From: Jatrophihabitans sp. GAS493
GTDB lineage: Bacteria; Actinomycetota; Actinomycetes; Mycobacteriales; Jatrophihabitantaceae
DNA: 64,000 nucleotides
Assembly: GCF_900230215.1 (NCBI RefSeq)
Contig: NZ_LT907982.1
Coordinates: 4,387,568 to 4,451,567 of the forward strand
Direction of reading: 5' to 3'
Below are positions 61,834 to 64,000 of the stretch, in pieces. The position numbers and the translations under genes are program-made. Within the stretch, counting starts at the first letter, position 1; each line of letters begins with the position of its first letter. The notes under the pieces are model-generated. The model had not been told where the DNA came from, made no database searches, and saw only the letters and a program-made list of their open reading frames with translations.

Positions 61834-61850
61834 TCGGCCGATAGTCGGCT
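61831..61850. repeat. Duplicated TAGTCGGC after the phosphatase stop codon
   Basis: TAGTCGGCCGA and TAGTCGGCTGC are adjacent, and the first TAG is the stop codon. It is a short version of the stop-codon repeats seen elsewhere in the window. Confidence 0.6.
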
Positions 61851-61880
61851 GCCCAGCTTCGCCCGGGCTTCCAAAACCAC

Positions 61881-62612
61881 TTAGCGCTTACCCGCCATCA
61901 CCGCCGCCGGCCGACTCGCCGCGGCCGCCCGCGCTGACAGTGCGTACCGAAGCAGCACCACGTCACCGATCTGACGGACCTCGAGCAGGTTCGCACGATC
62001 GGTCTCGTTCCACCGGAAATGCCCGTCGTTGACGAAGCGGCGGGCCCGGGAATCGCCGACGAACAGCGGCGCCACGACCAGCTGCAACTCATCGGCCAGG
62101 GCGGCGGCGAGAAACTGCGTGAGGATGGTCCCGCCCCCCTCGACCATCAGCCGCGTTACTCCACGGCTCAGGAGATCCGCGCTGACCGCGCGCAGGTCCA
62201 CATCCGGTCCGCAGCCGCCGTCGACGACGGTGGCGACCGATCCGAACCGGTCGCGAGCCTGGCCGAGCACCGCACGCGGGCAGTAGACGAGCTTCTCGAC
62301 ATCGCCGCAGGTGAAGAAGTTCGAGGCGGGGTCGAGTTCGGCGCTGCGGGTGAGCGTGACCTTCAGCGGCGACGCGGAGAGGCCGCGGGCAACCCGCTCG
62401 GCGCGCCGGGCCGGCGACCGGACGAGGAGCCGGCAATTGTCGTTTCGGACCGTCGTCGCCCCGACGAGAATCGCATCGGAGCGCGCACGGACCTCATCGA
62501 CGCGGTCCAGATCGGCCTCATTGGAGAGGGTCAGCCGCTTGACGGTGGCCGAATCGAGGTACCCGTCAATGGATACCCCGCAGCTGAGAAGGATGTAGGG
62601 ACGCTCAGTCAC
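61881..62612 (-). CDS. RibD C-terminal-like (dihydrofolate-reductase fold) reductase
   Basis: The 243-aa protein uses GTG at 62612 (VTERPYILLSCGVSIDGYLD), which overlaps the end of the upstream membrane-protein gene by eight bases. Family signs are the start motif SIDGYLD, VDEVRARSDAILVGATTVRNDN, SRGVTRLMVEGGGTILTQFL (the conserved VEGG(G/A)xL of RibD reductases), and LVVAPLFVG. It probably reduces a pyrimidine or pterin-like compound with NADPH. The protein lacks the deaminase domain. Its link to the flippase-like gene and glycosyltransferase upstream is unclear. Confidence 0.88.
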   Translation of the reverse strand: MTERPYILLSCGVSIDGYLDSATVKRLTLSNEADLDRVDEVRARSDAILVGATTVRNDNCRLLVRSPARRAERVARGLSASPLKVTLTRSAELDPASNFFTCGDVEKLVYCPRAVLGQARDRFGSVATVVDGGCGPDVDLRAVSADLLSRGVTRLMVEGGGTILTQFLAAALADELQLVVAPLFVGDSRARRFVNDGHFRWNETDRANLLEVRQIGDVVLLRYALSARAAAASRPAAVMAGKR

Positions 62613-63633
62613 GATCGGCCCCTGCCAGTGCCGGAACACTCCGCGGCCGACGAACGGGCCGACGAATCGGCGGACGGACCGTCGGTGCGGCGGACCGACG
62701 CTGGTCGCGATGCACAGCCCCGGCGATCAGCACGACTGCGCCGGGGAGGGTGGCGACGAAGGCCATCGCCCCATACGCGGTGGCGGTTGCGATTCCGTGC
62801 TCGACTCCCAGCCCAGCCGCACCGAAGACCCACGCGGTGGCCCCCTCCCGCGGACCCCAGCCACCGATGCTGAGGGGAATCGACATAGCCAGCAGGGCCA
62901 GCATCGTGAGCGGAAGCAGCCGCTGCGCCGCGACGTCGGTGCCGGTGAGCCGGGCCGCGAGGATGAAGATGGCGGCGTGCCCGGCGACGACCACGACTGA
63001 TGAGACGGCGACCGTGGGCCACGCCCGCCGGTCGAGCAGACTCCGTCGGACGTCTGCTCCGATCAGCTGCCGCAGCCGCGCCAGACGCAGTGAACGGCCG
63101 GCGGGTAGCCGGCGAACGGCGAGCGACACGACCGCCGCACCGGCCAGGGCCAAGGCCAGGACGAGCGCGAGGAGCAACGGCATCCGTGAGCGAACCGGTG
63201 ACGCCAACGCAAGGAGGATGACCATCGCGAGCCCCGTCTGCACCACCTGCCCGGCCGTCCGGTCCAGCGCAACCGCACGCAGCCCGCGCCCGACGTCATC
63301 GACGTCGCGCCCATGGCGCACACCGCGGTGGAGATCGCCCAGCACACCTCCGGGGAGCGCGCTGTTGAGAAACTGCGACCGGTAGTACGCCGCAACGGCC
63401 CGACGCAGCGGCAGCGGCGAACCCAGCGCGGTGGCAATCACCCGCCACCGCCAGGCCGAGGCGAGCGTCGTCACGGCCGTGACGGCGACGGCAGCGAGCA
63501 GCGCGCCGCCGCTGAGCGCGCTCAGGCCGTCGAGAAAGGGGCCCCTCCCGATCCGCCAGCCGAGGCCCACGAGGATGGCGGCGCCGATGACCGGACGCCA
63601 CCAGGTAGATCTTGCGGCGGCTCTGGGATCCAT
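62605..63633 (-). CDS. Flippase-like membrane protein (LPG synthase TM/UPF0104 family)
   Basis: The 342-aa protein has about eight membrane helices. Motifs of the family are LGWRIGRGPFLDGL at the start, ASAWRWRVIATAL, YYRSQFLNSALPGGVLGDL (about residues 82-102), and SIPLSIGGWGPREGATAWVF near residue 258. A proline/arginine-rich tail follows. It lies 14 bases downstream of a glycosyltransferase gene on the same strand and may move glycolipid precursors or stabilise their synthesis. Confidence 0.88.
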   Translation of the reverse strand: MDPRAAARSTWWRPVIGAAILVGLGWRIGRGPFLDGLSALSGGALLAAVAVTAVTTLASAWRWRVIATALGSPLPLRRAVAAYYRSQFLNSALPGGVLGDLHRGVRHGRDVDDVGRGLRAVALDRTAGQVVQTGLAMVILLALASPVRSRMPLLLALVLALALAGAAVVSLAVRRLPAGRSLRLARLRQLIGADVRRSLLDRRAWPTVAVSSVVVVAGHAAIFILAARLTGTDVAAQRLLPLTMLALLAMSIPLSIGGWGPREGATAWVFGAAGLGVEHGIATATAYGAMAFVATLPGAVVLIAGAVHRDQRRSAAPTVRPPIRRPVRRPRSVPALAGADRD

Positions 63634-63647
63634 CGCGCTCAGCCTCC

Positions 63648-64000
63648 CTAACGCTGTCCTACAGACATACGACCACGCGAGCGAACCGGTTCAACCGGGT
63701 GCGAGCCGATCTCGGTGAGTACCTGTGCCATCACGGCGGCGGTCTCCTCCCAGCGGGCCAGCGTCGGGCGCACCTGCCGGGCCAGCCCGCGCAGCGAAGC
63801 GCGCAACCGGCCGTCGCTCAGCCAGCGCCGCAGCGCCGCGCTGAGGGCTGCCGGGTCCTGCGCCGGTACGAGCAGCCCCGGCCGGCCACCGGCCCGGGTC
63901 AGCCCCATCGCCTCGGGGATTCCACCAACGGATGAGGCGATCACCGGGATGCCCCGGGCCAGCGCCTCGCTGATCACCATGCCGTAGGCCTCGAACCTCG
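63648..64000 (-). CDS. GT4-type glycosyltransferase, C-terminal part (cut by window edge)
   Basis: About 117 residues are visible, and the frame runs out of the window at base 64000 in RFEAYGMVISEALARGIPVI. That segment holds the EX7E nucleotide-sugar motif of GT-B fold retaining transferases (Glu-AYGMVIS-Glu), followed by ASSVGGIPEAM and GLLVPAQDPAALSAAL. The donor and acceptor cannot be told. The 14-base gap to the flippase-like gene supports an operon for a glycolipid or polysaccharide. Confidence 0.9.
   Translation of the reverse strand, partial: RFEAYGMVISEALARGIPVIASSVGGIPEAMGLTRAGGRPGLLVPAQDPAALSAALRRWLSDGRLRASLRGLARQVRPTLARWEETAAVMAQVLTEIGSHPVEPVRSRGRMSVGQR

Overview
The window is high-GC DNA with dense, often ATGA- or GTGA-overlapping operons, many GTG starts, a furA-katG pair, a DUF222/HNH gene, LAL-type LuxR regulators, a Tat-exported PhoX-like protein and SulP/ThrE/DHA2 transporters. 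This is a free-living Actinomycetota chromosome; a frankineal-type soil or plant-associated genus (Jatrophihabitans/Nakamurella-like) is my guess, not something the sequence proves. I saw no rRNA, tRNA, CRISPR array, transposase, phage gene or integration site.

Layout. 1-4.6 kb: four consecutive flavin-dependent (luciferase-like) monooxygenases, the first cut by the window edge. 4.7-7.4 kb: Tat-exported PhoX-like protein, then a divergent SDR/HxlR pair. 7.4-16.7 kb: a complete-looking sugar utilisation locus (class II aldolase, two PfkB kinases, SIS isomerase, GH4 glycosidase, DeoR repressor, ABC binding protein and two permeases, no ATPase). 16.7-19.5 kb: furA-katG with a probable leaderless promoter. 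19.5-22.8 kb: isochorismatase-like hydrolase, NAD-dependent epimerase and a frameshifted DUF222/HNH gene. 22.9-30.8 kb: small membrane proteins, a NarL-type two-component system, a 899-aa LAL regulator with a small operon (105-aa protein plus DUF4386 protein) and an alpha/beta hydrolase. 30.9-36.9 kb: a frameshifted DUF4234-like remnant and two large divergent secreted proteins (TIG/DUF642/Thr-Pro and RCC1-repeat). 37-40.7 kb: a chemoreceptor and a diguanylate cyclase. 40.7-53.1 kb: lipid kinase-SulP operon, CMD protein, second LAL regulator, Abhydrolase_9 membrane hydrolase, and a K+ channel-MFS-ThrE operon. 53.2-59.2 kb: amino acid permease-MFS-M20-M24 peptide/amino-acid operon. 59.4-64 kb: small stress-type membrane proteins, a GAF-SpoIIE phosphatase, RibD-like reductase, flippase-like membrane protein and a glycosyltransferase cut by the edge.

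The most striking non-coding signal is a 17-bp palindrome, TCATCCG-NNN-CGGATGA, found six times and only in intergenic DNA between 43.9 and 60.6 kb. It lies upstream of the SulP/lipid-kinase operon, the CMD gene, the Abhydrolase_9 gene, the amino-acid permease operon, a small membrane protein and the SHOCT/SpoIIE divergent pair. It looks like the operator of one regulon; the LAL regulator at 44.4-46.8 kb, flanked by two copies, is a candidate controller. A second pattern is an abundance of 9-18 bp tandem duplications, several of which begin at a TAG stop codon and re-supply stop codons downstream. Two genes carry what look like single-base deletions.
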